DNA from: Flavobacterium pectinovorum
GTDB lineage: Bacteria > Bacteroidota > Bacteroidia > Flavobacteriales > Flavobacteriaceae
NCBI RefSeq assembly: GCF_900142715.1
Contig: NZ_FRBX01000003.1
Span: 620,001 to 684,000 of the forward strand
Length of the DNA: 64,000 nucleotides
Direction of reading: 5' to 3'
Shown here: positions 44,280 through 52,633 of the stretch, in pieces
How positions within the stretch are numbered: the stretch's first letter is position 1
Layout: the number at the start of each line of letters is the position of its first letter
Program-made: the position numbers and the translations under genes
The notes under the pieces: generated by a model
Told to the model about the DNA's origin: nothing
Seen by the model: the letters and a program-made list of their open reading frames with translations, nothing else
The model's database searches: none

Positions 44280-45116
44280 ATGGAAAAATTCACATTAGAA
44301 ATATTATTTCAAATCATCGGAATCGGTTCGGCATCAGGATTATTTTTCAATAACGATTCATTGTATATCATTGGCGATAACAGCGGATTTTTATACGAAT
44401 ACAATATGCAGAATCAGCAATTAAGCCATCATCCATTAATTGATAATCCGTCGCAAAATATTCCGAAAAACATCAAACCAGATTTTGAATCTGTTACGCA
44501 TCATAATGATACGCTTTATGTTTTTGGTTCCGGTTCAACCGAAAACAGAAACAAAATGATTGCCTTTGATTTAAAAACCAAAACCATTTTACAAAAAAAC
44601 AATCTAGTCGATTTATATGCCGTAATGCAAAGTTTTGGATCTATAAAACCGGAAGATTTTAATTTGGAAGGCGCTATTTTTGATGGCGAAAACTGGTATT
44701 TATTCAATCGCGGAAATGGAATTTCAAACAAAAACACCATTTTTACGATTCATGCTAAAAGTCTGGGTGAAGAATTTGCTTTGGTGGCAACCAATTATAA
44801 ACTGCCAAAAATAAAAGGTGTTCGCTCTAGTTTTACCGATGCTATTTTGGTCGAAGACAAAATTTATTTTCTCTCAACTGCCGAAGACACAAAATCAACT
44901 TACGACGACGGCGATATTCTCGGAAGCTTCATTGGAAGAATAGATCTTAAAACCATGAAAATCGATTTTACTCAAAAAATAACGTCCACAAATAAATTTG
45001 AAGGCTTGACTTTATATAAAACATCAAATGATAAAATTGAGTTTTTATTGTGTGAGGATAATGATACTGAACTTTTAGAAACGAAGATTTTTAAGTTGGT
45101 TTTACCAGTTAAGTAA
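44280..45116 (+). CDS. cytoplasmic beta-propeller-like hypothetical protein
   Basis: The 278-residue protein without signal peptide is a series of short strands with D-rich turns (SGLFFNNDSLYIIGDNSGF; NDTLYVFGSGSTENR; IFDGENWYLFNRGNG; LVEDKIYFLST), consistent with a five- to six-bladed propeller. Related uncharacterised proteins occur in Bacteroidota; I recall a DUF6929-like family without certainty. Its architecture loosely resembles the secreted protein at 11642. The function is unknown. Confidence 0.7.
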   Translation: MEKFTLEILFQIIGIGSASGLFFNNDSLYIIGDNSGFLYEYNMQNQQLSHHPLIDNPSQNIPKNIKPDFESVTHHNDTLYVFGSGSTENRNKMIAFDLKTKTILQKNNLVDLYAVMQSFGSIKPEDFNLEGAIFDGENWYLFNRGNGISNKNTIFTIHAKSLGEEFALVATNYKLPKIKGVRSSFTDAILVEDKIYFLSTAEDTKSTYDDGDILGSFIGRIDLKTMKIDFTQKITSTNKFEGLTLYKTSNDKIEFLLCEDNDTELLETKIFKLVLPVK

Positions 45117-45188
45117 TACACAATTCATAACCACAACGTTAACTCCCTCAAAGATATTCGCCAATCTTTATCGATCTACTTTGCGTTT

Positions 45189-45291
45189 CCAGGGATTAAA
45201 ATCCCTGGCTACAAAATAAATCATTCCCACGGAATTTTATAAAAAGTTCCGGAGGAACGGATCATATTGTAGGGATGGATTTTAATCCATC
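45189..45291. repeat. compound inverted repeat of about 50-bp arms, made of nested palindromes
   Basis: The left arm holds CCAGGGATTAAAATCCCTGG followed by CTACAAAATAAATCATTCC; the right arm holds AAGTTCCGGAGGAACGGATC and ATTGTAGGGATGG, then TTTTAATCCATC. The two arms are imperfect complements over about 48 bp, and each also contains its own palindrome (GATGGATTTTAATCCATC at 45274-45291). Confidence 0.8.
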
Positions 45292-45370
45292 ATTCGCAAT
45301 TGAATCGACAATGCATATATCATTCTAAATATATGAATGTGGAAATTCTTTGAGGAAGACGCACTGCTGT

Positions 45371-45398
45371 GCGCCTCTACAAATGCGCCTCTACAAAT
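45371..45398 (+). repeat. 14-bp perfect tandem repeat GCGCCTCTACAAAT x2
   Basis: Two identical adjacent copies, preceded by CGCACTGCTGTGCG, a 5-bp hairpin that overlaps the first GCG. Confidence 0.85.
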
Positions 45399-45414
45399 AT
45401 GTTCAACGATAAAA

Positions 45415-45450
45415 CCTTGAACCTTTGTATCTTTGTTACTTTGAACCTTT
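45415..45450. repeat. 'CTTTGAACC' dialect words upstream of the sigma gene
   Basis: CCTTGAACCTTTG and CTTTGAACCTTT are the same word as in the perfect inverted repeat at 39904-39978 and the words at 59650-59820. Here only one orientation is seen, before a poly-A run. Confidence 0.6.
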
Positions 45451-45524
45451 AAAAAAAAAACTTTTTTTAACCTCGTCCCAACCTTTTTATCTTTTTATCT
45501 CTCTATATAAGAAAGACACCAATT

Positions 45525-46061
45525 GTGATAAACGAAAATCAAATATCCGGCTGCAAAAAAATGAACCGCGACGCTCAGCGTCAGGTTTATGAGCATATGG
45601 CTCCAAAACTGTATCGCGTTTGCAAACGATACTTAAAGAAGGAAGAAGAAATTGAAGAAGCCATGGCTGATGCTTTCTATACCATCTTTACAAAAATAGA
45701 ACAGCTAAAAGAAGATAAAGCTTTTGAGGCTTGGGCAAGAAAAATAGCCGTCAACCACTGTTTGGCAACGATCAAGAAAAATACAAACTTTAATATGTAT
45801 TTGGATGATGTCAAACTGCTTTCGCAACCTTTTACCGACGAGATTAATTCGCTCGAAGAAGAAGATTTGCTCAATTTATTGAATCATATTCCGGATGGCT
45901 GTAAAACTGTTTTTAACCTTTTTGTTATAGAAGGTTACGGACACAAGGAAATAGCCGGCATGCTCAACATTTCTGAAGGAACATCAAAATCACAATTGAA
46001 TGCTTCTAAAACTAAGTTGAAGGAATTAGTAAACAAATTGTATTACCAAAAAGCAAAGTAG
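45525..46061 (+). CDS. RNA polymerase ECF sigma factor
   Basis: The 178-residue protein has sigma-70 region 2 (VYEHMAPKLYRVCKRYLKKEEE, then IEEAMADAFYTIFTKIE) and region 4 (IPDGCKTVFNLFVIEGYGHKEIAGMLNISEGTSKSQL). It starts at GTG. It lies 2 bp before the anti-sigma-like gene, and the three genes from 45525 to 49276 look like one regulatory unit. As for other ECF factors, autoregulation is likely, but no second promoter type was identified in front of it. Confidence 0.93.
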   Translation: MINENQISGCKKMNRDAQRQVYEHMAPKLYRVCKRYLKKEEEIEEAMADAFYTIFTKIEQLKEDKAFEAWARKIAVNHCLATIKKNTNFNMYLDDVKLLSQPFTDEINSLEEEDLLNLLNHIPDGCKTVFNLFVIEGYGHKEIAGMLNISEGTSKSQLNASKTKLKELVNKLYYQKAK

Positions 46062-46063
46062 TC

Positions 46064-47029
46064 ATGGACAATCAAGATAAAATATTCGATAAATTTAAAG
46101 AGGCAGCGCAAAACTCTGAGCTGAAAGATTTTCCGGGAATGGAAAAAGTCTGGTCGCGCGTTGAAGAGAAACTCGACAAAAAAGAAGATAAAAAAACAAT
46201 CGCGTTATGGAAAAAAATTGCCATTGCAGCGTCTCTATTATTATTAATTTCTTTAGGATCTCAGTTTTTTCTATCAGATAAAACAAAAGAAATTCAAAAT
46301 AATCAAGTTGTCGTTACTGATTCTGTTGAAACGAAAACTCAGAATGCTGTTGTAGAAAAAGATGGTGTTGCTGTTGAAAATTCTGAAATAGTTCCGAAAG
46401 AAGATGCTGTTAAAATTCTGGACAAACAAATTCAACAACAGCAAAAAGTAGCGGTAAACGAAATACAACGTTCGTTTAGCGAAGGAACCGCAGATGCAGT
46501 ATCGGCAGCACCAGTTCTTAATGAGGTCGTTGTGGCAGCTCCGGTTCAATCTGCACCAAAATACGCAGAAGAAGAAGTTGCTGTCGAACAAGATAAAAAT
46601 GAAAGTTTCGGTTATTCAAAAGCAGTACAAAAAGAATCTGCCCGAGTAGCTTTCGCTGAAAAGCAATCTTCTGTAAAAGCTAAAAAAAGTGCTCCGCTGG
46701 TGGTTATAAACGGAAATGCGATGGCCAATAGCGATGACGCCAAAAAAGACAAAATGATGTCTGCTGAAATATCAAATCTTGAACCTTCAAATGTAGATTC
46801 ATTAGTAATTCTGGACGAACCTTTATATATTATTGACGGAATTTATTATTCTGAAAATGATTTATACGGCCCAAATCCAACGAGTCCGTATGCGCCTTTG
46901 GATAAACAGGAAATTAAAACCATTACGATACTTCAGGATCTGGAAGCCACATCAAAATATGGCGAAAAAGGAAAAAAAGGAGTTGTAATCATCACCACGA
47001 AAACAGGAAAACCGATCAACAAAAAATAA
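46064..47029 (+). CDS. anti-sigma-like membrane protein with a C-terminal TonB-plug-like module
   Basis: The 321-residue protein has a cytoplasmic N-terminus of about 48 residues (QDKIFDKFKEAAQNSELKDF), one membrane helix (49-68, IAIAASLLLLISLG), a low-complexity periplasmic stretch (about 70-245), and a C-terminal segment (residues about 245-315) that matches the SusC plug end: PLYIIDGIYY, IKTITILQDLEATSKYGEKG, KGVVIITTKTG. The usual FecR/STN domains are absent. It is 2 bp from the sigma gene. The placement of a plug-like module on an anti-sigma protein suggests that it senses an outer-membrane partner. The anti-sigma role is inferred from position. Confidence 0.78.
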   Translation: MDNQDKIFDKFKEAAQNSELKDFPGMEKVWSRVEEKLDKKEDKKTIALWKKIAIAASLLLLISLGSQFFLSDKTKEIQNNQVVVTDSVETKTQNAVVEKDGVAVENSEIVPKEDAVKILDKQIQQQQKVAVNEIQRSFSEGTADAVSAAPVLNEVVVAAPVQSAPKYAEEEVAVEQDKNESFGYSKAVQKESARVAFAEKQSSVKAKKSAPLVVINGNAMANSDDAKKDKMMSAEISNLEPSNVDSLVILDEPLYIIDGIYYSENDLYGPNPTSPYAPLDKQEIKTITILQDLEATSKYGEKGKKGVVIITTKTGKPINKK

Positions 47030-47110
47030 TTCTTACTTCAAAAAATCTTTGCCAGAGGTTGAGGCTTTGGCAAAGATAAATTCCGAACATTAATTTAAAA
47101 AATCACTATC

Positions 47111-49276
47111 ATGAAAAGTCTAAAACTTATTTCATCAGCTATTACTATGCTTATATGTTTCGTAACATTTGCACAGGAAAAAACGATTACGGGAATAGTA
47201 ACCGATAATGTTAATGTACCACTTCCGGGAGTTACAGTAACCGTTAAAAAAACTACAAAAACAGCACTAACAGATTTTGATGGAAAATATTCTATTCAGG
47301 CACAAACCGGAGATGTTTTGGTTTTTAGCTATATCGGAATGAAAACCCAAAATATCTCAGTTAAAAAATCAAATGTCATCAATGTAAAAATGGCAGATGA
47401 AAGTAATCATTTAGAAGAAGTTATAGTCGTAGGTTATGGAACTGCTTCAGAATATGAAGATAATAGTTATAGATCTGAGAAAAGAAAGATGGCGACGAAA
47501 TCAGTCAGCCAATCTGTTCAGAGAAGAACTTTAATTGCGCCAAGTGTACAAAATAGTTCGCAATATATTTCCGGATCGACTATTGCAATTCGTGGTACTC
47601 AATCTATTTCATCTAAAAATGAACCAATGTATATTGTAGACGGAGTTGCCATAAAAGCCGACCAAATGGCACAAATAAACCCAAATGACATTCAGGATGT
47701 AAAAGTTTTAAAAGATACGAACTCAACTGCTATTTATGGAACTAAAGGTGCAAACGGCGTTGTAGTTATTGCTACTAAAAATGAAATGTATAAAAACCTT
47801 TCTGAAAAAGAAATTAGCAACAAATTAAAACCTGTCAATGTACCTCAGCCAACTGAACCAAACAACGAAGATTACGATGCTTTTGTAGAAAATGCTTTTG
47901 AAAGCCCAAAAACGGCACCGCTTTCTACTTTTTCGATTGATGTTGACAATGCTTCTTACACCAATGTGAGACGTTTTATTAATAACGGACAAGAAGTTCC
48001 TAAAGATGCTGTTCGTGTGGAGGAAATGGTCAACTTCTTTAAATACACTTATCCGCAACCGCAAGATCAAAATCCTTTTTCTATTAATACAGAAATAAGC
48101 GAATCTCCGTGGAATGCTAAAAACAGAGTTTTGAAAATTGGTTTACAGGGAAAAAACATTCCAACAAACGATTTACCGGCATCCAATCTTGTTTTTCTAA
48201 TTGATGTTTCGGGTTCAATGAGTGATGCTAATAAATTGCCTTTGCTGAAACAATCTTTAAAAATATTGGTAAACGAGTTGCGTAATAAGGACAAAGTTGC
48301 GATTGTAGTTTATGCGGGCGCTGCTGGATTGGTTTTAGCTCCGACATCCGGAGATGAGAAAAAAACAATTGTTGATGCGCTCGAAAACTTAAATGCCGGA
48401 GGAAGTACTGCCGGAGGAGCCGGAATTGAACTGGCATATAAAATTGCTGCTGAAAATTTCATTAAAAATGGAAATAACAGAGTGATTCTGGCAACGGATG
48501 GTGATTTTAATGTAGGCAGTACTTCTAACTCCGACATGGAAAAACTGATTGAAGAGAAAAGAAAATCAGGCGTTTTCCTTACTTGTTTGGGTTACGGAAT
48601 GGGCAATTACAAAGACAGCAAAATGGAAACGCTGGCTGATAAAGGAAATGGAAATTATGCGTACATCGACAACATTCAGGAAGCAAATCGATTTTTAGGA
48701 AAAGAGTTTAAAGGTTCAATGTTTGCGATTGCAAAAGATGTAAAAATTCAAATAGAATTTAACCCAAAACAAGTTCAGGCGTATCGTTTAATTGGATACG
48801 AAAACAGAAAATTACGTCCGGAAGATTTTAAAAATGATGCGATCGATGCGGGAGAATTAGGAAGTAATCATACCGTTACGGCCTTGTATGAAATTATTCC
48901 GGCCGGAGTTACAAGCGACTACTTAAACCAACAGCCTGATGCTTTAAAATATACTACAGTTCCCGAAAGCACGAATAACTATGCTGGTGAATTGGCTACG
49001 GTAAAATTCCGTTACAAAAAACCAGATGGCGATAAAAGCATAGAAATGATAAAAGTGATCGAAAACAAATCGGTTTCTTTAGAAAAATCAAGTGATGATT
49101 TTAAATTCAGTACGGCGGTTGCGTGGTTTGGATTAAAATTGAGAGATTCAAAACTAATTACAAATAAATCATCCGAAGATATTTTAAAATTAGCTAAACA
49201 AGGAACAACAAATGATTCAGAAGGATATAAAGCAGAATTTATCCGACTTATTGAAAGCGCAAAACAGGTATATTAA
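47111..49276 (+). CDS. SusC-type N-terminus fused to a VWA/YfbK protein
   Basis: The 721-residue exported protein has a signal peptide (cleavage near FVTFAQEK), a CarboxypepD_reg-like domain (about 26-95), the SusC connector LEEVIVVGYG (101-110), a plug-like domain (about 150-225; EPMYIVDGVAI, VKVLKDTNSTAIYGTKGANG), then in place of a beta-barrel a YfbK-type N-terminal region (270-350), a VWA domain with MIDAS DVSGSMS (365-371) and a C-terminal DUF3520-like region. It shares the plug module with the anti-sigma-like protein 82 bp upstream. The VWA head probably binds a protein ligand with a metal ion. Function unknown. Confidence 0.88.
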   Translation: MKSLKLISSAITMLICFVTFAQEKTITGIVTDNVNVPLPGVTVTVKKTTKTALTDFDGKYSIQAQTGDVLVFSYIGMKTQNISVKKSNVINVKMADESNHLEEVIVVGYGTASEYEDNSYRSEKRKMATKSVSQSVQRRTLIAPSVQNSSQYISGSTIAIRGTQSISSKNEPMYIVDGVAIKADQMAQINPNDIQDVKVLKDTNSTAIYGTKGANGVVVIATKNEMYKNLSEKEISNKLKPVNVPQPTEPNNEDYDAFVENAFESPKTAPLSTFSIDVDNASYTNVRRFINNGQEVPKDAVRVEEMVNFFKYTYPQPQDQNPFSINTEISESPWNAKNRVLKIGLQGKNIPTNDLPASNLVFLIDVSGSMSDANKLPLLKQSLKILVNELRNKDKVAIVVYAGAAGLVLAPTSGDEKKTIVDALENLNAGGSTAGGAGIELAYKIAAENFIKNGNNRVILATDGDFNVGSTSNSDMEKLIEEKRKSGVFLTCLGYGMGNYKDSKMETLADKGNGNYAYIDNIQEANRFLGKEFKGSMFAIAKDVKIQIEFNPKQVQAYRLIGYENRKLRPEDFKNDAIDAGELGSNHTVTALYEIIPAGVTSDYLNQQPDALKYTTVPESTNNYAGELATVKFRYKKPDGDKSIEMIKVIENKSVSLEKSSDDFKFSTAVAWFGLKLRDSKLITNKSSEDILKLAKQGTTNDSEGYKAEFIRLIESAKQVY

Positions 49277-49333
49277 ATCAATGTCTTATTACATATTAGT
49301 CACTATTTAAACTGTTGAGCATAAAATATTTTA

Positions 49334-49474
49334 ACACATAGAAACATAGATTTTTGCAAACCTAAAAAGGTGTTTCACTTGCATTAACACATCCCGAAGC
49401 TTCGGGACTATGTTTGAGGAACTAGTTTCTTTTTATATTCTTTTTCACAAATAGAGACCTATGTTTCTATGTGT
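49334..49474. repeat. long-loop inverted repeat with an internal palindrome
   Basis: ACACATAGAAACATAG (49334-49349) and CTATGTTTCTATGTGT (49459-49474) are perfect 16-bp complements about 109 nt apart. In the loop sits the perfect palindrome CCCGAAGCTTCGGG (49393-49406), flanked by ACACAT and CTATGTTT words, as if inserted into another copy of the same word pair. Confidence 0.85.
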
Positions 49475-49525
49475 TTAATTAAACTTTACAAATTACACTC
49501 ATTTATTATTTAATTTTTTATACAA

Positions 49526-50227
49526 ATGAAAAATCTACTTTTTGCACTATTAATATTCATCACCATAAATGCTTTTTCTCAAACTAAAAGTATTTATGAA
49601 AAACCTTTTATTGAAGTTTCCGGTCAGGCCGATACATTAGTTTTACCTAATAAAATCTGGATTAATGTTTTATTAACCGAAAAAGATTCAAAAGGAAAAA
49701 AATCTGTAGAAGATCTTGAAAAAGAAATGATCCAGAAATTAAAGGAAATTGGAATCAACACAGATAAAAATGTGAGTGTGAGCGATATGTCGAGCAATTT
49801 TAAATTTTATCTTTTAAAACAAAATGACGTTTTCAAAAGTAAATCCTATTCTGTTTTGGTTGGCGATGCTAAAACGGCTTCAAAGGTTTTTCTGGGATTA
49901 GAAAAAATTGGCATCTCGAATGTTCAAATTGAGAAAGTTGAAAACGACCAGCAAAAAAACATTCGTCTTTTAATAAATGAAAAAGCCATTCTTCGTGCCA
50001 AACAAATTGCCGAAAGTTTAACGAAACCTTTAAGCCAAAAAGTTGGAAATGCCATTCAAATCAATAACTTTGAAGATATTTCGAATCAATTAATGGGCAG
50101 CGTTGCCGGAATAGCAGTTAGAACAGGGGGAAGCTATTATTCTGAAGAATCAAGTAATCAACCTAACATTGAATTTGAAAAAATAAAAATTGTAAGCAAT
50201 GTGCAAGTTCGCTTTCTCTTAGAATAA
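49526..50227 (+). CDS. SIMPL-domain (DUF541) periplasmic protein
   Basis: The 233-residue exported protein has a signal peptide (MKNLLFALLIFITINAFSQT). The SIMPL/DUF541 pattern follows: FIEVSGQADTLVLPNKIWIN, EKEMIQKLKEIGI, KSYSVLVGDAKTASKVF. The family is periplasmic and known for oxidative-stress or interaction roles in other bacteria; its mechanism is not clear. It lies 38 bp before the scramblase-like gene. Confidence 0.87.
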   Translation: MKNLLFALLIFITINAFSQTKSIYEKPFIEVSGQADTLVLPNKIWINVLLTEKDSKGKKSVEDLEKEMIQKLKEIGINTDKNVSVSDMSSNFKFYLLKQNDVFKSKSYSVLVGDAKTASKVFLGLEKIGISNVQIEKVENDQQKNIRLLINEKAILRAKQIAESLTKPLSQKVGNAIQINNFEDISNQLMGSVAGIAVRTGGSYYSEESSNQPNIEFEKIKIVSNVQVRFLLE

Positions 50228-50264
50228 ATTAAAATATTTATAAATCAATTTCAAACAAAACTTA

Positions 50265-50852
50265 ATGAACCCAATCCTAAATCAAAATCTATTTCTTGTA
50301 AAAGAACACGTTGGAATGTTCAAGGCCGCAAACAATTATGACATTTATGATACTGAAAGCAATCAGATTATCATGAATTGCCGTGAAAATAATCTTGGCT
50401 TTTTTACCAAAGTTTTTCGTTTTACCGATTATAAAAGAATGACGCCTTTTAATATTGAAATTACAACAGCTTCCGGAGAAAAATTAATTTCAGTGAGACG
50501 TGGCATTGCCTGGTTTCGTTCTACTGTTGAAGTTTTGGATGAAAAAGATCGTTTGGTAGGAACTTTTAAACAGAAATTCTTTTCATTTGGAGGGAAATTT
50601 GAAATTTTGGATAAAAATGAAAAACCGGTTGCAACGCTTCAGGGAAAATGGACGGGTTGGGATTTTAAATTTTCGCACGAAAACAAACAGCTTGCGCAAG
50701 TAAGCAAAAAGTGGGCAGGAATGGGCAAAGAATTGTTTACGAGTGCCGATAATTACGTTCTTCAAATAGAAGAAACTGTAGCACCAGAAAGTCCGTTAAG
50801 ACAATTAATTCTTGCAGCCGTAATGTGCATTGATATGGTTTTAAAAGAATAA
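50265..50852 (+). CDS. phospholipid scramblase / LURP-one-like beta-barrel protein
   Basis: The 195-residue protein has a tubby-like (LURP/scramblase) beta-barrel: NLFLVKEHVGMFKAANNYDI, then IYDTESNQIIMNCRENNLG, FKQKFFSFGGKFEILDKNEK and a hydrophobic C-terminal helix (LRQLILAAVMCIDMVLKE). Bacterial homologues are small cytoplasmic or membrane-associated proteins of unclear role. It follows the SIMPL gene by 38 bp. The function is uncertain. Confidence 0.8.
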   Translation: MNPILNQNLFLVKEHVGMFKAANNYDIYDTESNQIIMNCRENNLGFFTKVFRFTDYKRMTPFNIEITTASGEKLISVRRGIAWFRSTVEVLDEKDRLVGTFKQKFFSFGGKFEILDKNEKPVATLQGKWTGWDFKFSHENKQLAQVSKKWAGMGKELFTSADNYVLQIEETVAPESPLRQLILAAVMCIDMVLKE

Positions 50853-50967
50853 AAACAGTTTGTTAAACTTAGTTTAAGAAAACTTCTAAAAGCATCATTT
50901 TAGTTATCAAAAGCTTTATTTTTGTATGACTTAAAATGATGCTTTTTGCATTTCTAATATATAAATC

Positions 50968-51684
50968 ATGACAGACTTAAAAAATAAAAATGCACTAATT
51001 ACAGGAGCAGGAAAGGGAATTGGAAAAGCAATCGCGATTGCGTTAGCCAAAGAAGGCGTAAATGTAATTCTAGTTTCAAGAACACAAACAGACGTTGATC
51101 AGCTTGCGATTGAAACTTCACATTTGGGTGTAAAATCATTAGCTCTTTCTGCAGATGTTTCAGACATTAACTCTATAAACAAAGCAGTTGAAAAAGCTTT
51201 GGCAGAATTTAAAACCATTGATATTTTAATTAATAATGCCGGAATTGCTTCTTTTGGGAAATTCCTGGAATTAGAACCAGAAGAGTGGGAAAAAATTATT
51301 CAGGTAAATTTAATGGGGACATATTACACAACCCGTGCCGTTATCCCCAATATGATTGAAAGACAAACAGGAGATATTATTAATATTTCATCGACTGCAG
51401 GATTAAACGGAAATGCGTTAACAAGTGCTTACAGTGCTTCAAAATTTGCTGTTTTAGGATTAACTGATTCTTTAATGCAGGAAATGAGAAAACACAATAT
51501 TCGCGTAACTGCTTTAACGCCAAGTACAGTTGCGACTGATATGGCAAAAGACTTGAACCTGACAGATGGTAATCCTGAAAAGGTTATGCAATCTGAAGAT
51601 ATTGCTGAATTAATTATTGCACAACTGAAATTAAACAGCAGGGTTTTTATAAAAAATAGCAGTATTTGGTCGACAAACCCATAA
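50968..51684 (+). CDS. short-chain dehydrogenase (3-ketoacyl-ACP reductase-like)
   Basis: The 238-residue classical SDR has [11 protein letters not shown] near residues 13-23, NNAGIASFG, Ser in [10 protein letters not shown] and the catalytic [11 protein letters not shown]. The fold fits FabG-like and sepiapterin-reductase-like enzymes. It lacks neighbouring fab genes, so a role in fatty-acid synthesis proper is unproven. It is followed by a 290-bp repeat-rich intergenic space. Confidence 0.9.
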   Translation: MTDLKNKNALITGAGKGIGKAIAIALAKEGVNVILVSRTQTDVDQLAIETSHLGVKSLALSADVSDINSINKAVEKALAEFKTIDILINNAGIASFGKFLELEPEEWEKIIQVNLMGTYYTTRAVIPNMIERQTGDIINISSTAGLNGNALTSAYSASKFAVLGLTDSLMQEMRKHNIRVTALTPSTVATDMAKDLNLTDGNPEKVMQSEDIAELIIAQLKLNSRVFIKNSSIWSTNP

Positions 51685-51689
51685 GGTGA

Positions 51690-51970
51690 ATTAAATTCCA
51701 ATATTTTTAAATTCCAAATTCCAATTGCTTGTGGAAATTTTAATTGAATTACGGGAATTGGAATTTATTTTTGGAATTTAATTATTTATTGGAATTTCAT
51801 AAAAACTATCGTACCTTAATCTTTGTCAAAGTTTGAAACTTTGACAAAGATCTAAAAGCCTTAAAAACATAAATTCTAAAAAACAAATTCCAAATTCCAA
51901 TTATTTGTTGAAATTGGAATCGAGCAGCGAGAATTGGAATTGGAATTTTAAAAAATTGGAATTTTAAAAA
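51690..51970. repeat. gene-end word array, 'AATTCCAA/TTGGAATT' dialect, with embedded palindrome
   Basis: The spacer is almost entirely built from AATTCCAA words (left, 51695-51725), TTGGAATTT words (51755-51800) and a second set around 51890-51960. In the middle lies the 33-bp palindrome of 51820-51852 described separately. Same dialect as 18380-18543. Confidence 0.85.
51818..51856. repeat. palindromic element, copy 1 (ATCTTTGTCAAAGTTT arms)
   Basis: ATCTTTGTCAAAGTTT and AAACTTTGACAAAGAT form perfect 16-bp arms around one base. A second copy at 52577-52615 in direct orientation is identical at 38 of 39 positions. The two copies flank the gene at 51975-52487. Confidence 0.93.
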
Positions 51971-51974
51971 AATT

Positions 51975-52487
51975 ATGATGGAGCAATATTTAAGACAATT
52001 AATCGCTATAGAATTTAGCGACAAAAAAGAGCTTTTTACAGGCTTTCTTATTGATTATTCTGATGACTGGATTTTATTAAGAAACAATCCGGTAGATTTT
52101 ATTTTGGATGGATTTGTAATTTTAAAAAACAAGAATATCGAAGCTGTTCACAGAGATGAAGATCTGGAATTTACCGAAAAAGTAATTCGCCTGAAAGGTT
52201 TAAAAACAAATGCCGAAGATATTATTCCGATTAGGGATTTGGCGTCGATTGTAAATTTCATAAACAATAAATATGGCATTTTACAGATTTCCAAAAAATC
52301 AGCAAAATCAGCCTATTTGGGTAAATTGATCGAATTGAATGATGAAGAACTTACGATTGATTTTTTAGATACAAAAGGTCAGTTTGGTGGTGAATTAAGT
52401 TTTAATCCTGAAAAAATCAGAGTAATTGAATTTGACACAGATTATATTAATTCATTGAAATTAATGCTTCAGCAAGAAAAGAAATAG
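51975..52487 (+). CDS. hypothetical protein with duplicated small beta fold
   Basis: The 170-residue soluble protein has two similar halves: EFSDKKELFTGFLIDYSDDW near the start and AKSAYLGKLIELNDEELTID in the second half, both ending in short strands. That would fit two SH3- or Sm-like barrels, but no family was recognised. The gene is bracketed by direct copies of a 39-bp palindromic element. It has its own terminator. Function unknown. Confidence 0.68.
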   Translation: MMEQYLRQLIAIEFSDKKELFTGFLIDYSDDWILLRNNPVDFILDGFVILKNKNIEAVHRDEDLEFTEKVIRLKGLKTNAEDIIPIRDLASIVNFINNKYGILQISKKSAKSAYLGKLIELNDEELTIDFLDTKGQFGGELSFNPEKIRVIEFDTDYINSLKLMLQQEKK

Positions 52488-52509
52488 ACTAATTTTTATA
52501 GAAAATGAG

Positions 52510-52541
52510 AAAGCCCTTTTTAAATAAAAAGGGCTTTTTTT
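52510..52541 (+). terminator. rho-independent terminator
   Basis: AAAGCCCTTTT (52510-52520) and AAAAGGGCTTT (52526-52536) form an 11-bp stem, followed by a T-run. It ends the hypothetical gene at 51975-52487. Confidence 0.9.
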
Positions 52542-52576
52542 GTTTTTTATCACAAACTGTAAATCTTTGTATGTGT

Positions 52577-52615
52577 AATCTTTGTCAAAGTTTAAAACTT
52601 TGACAAAGATCTAAA
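52577..52615. repeat. palindromic element, copy 2
   Basis: The copy differs from that at 51818-51856 at one base (the loop G is A). It lies between convergent genes, 19 bp from the mtaB stop. A partial third copy (AAATCTTTGTCAA) may be present near 59686. Confidence 0.93.
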
Positions 52616-52633
52616 CTACAATTCCGTATACTT

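Larger units (their letters stand above)
45117..45524. other. repeat-rich intergenic region upstream of the ECF sigma gene
   Basis: This region of about 408 bp has no ORF. From left to right it holds a compound inverted repeat (45189-45291), a small CGCAC/GTGCG hairpin (45360-45373), a 14-bp perfect tandem duplication (45371-45398), CTTTGAACC-type words (45405-45450), a poly-A/T stretch and a pyrimidine-rich segment (about 45470-45505) before the GTG start. No clear TAnnTTTG element was found. Confidence 0.5.

Noticed and set aside
46274..46591. 105-codon minus-strand ORF rich in Phe, Asn and Ile
   Set aside because: It is the antisense frame of the anti-sigma-like gene, whose low-complexity region produces spurious ORFs.
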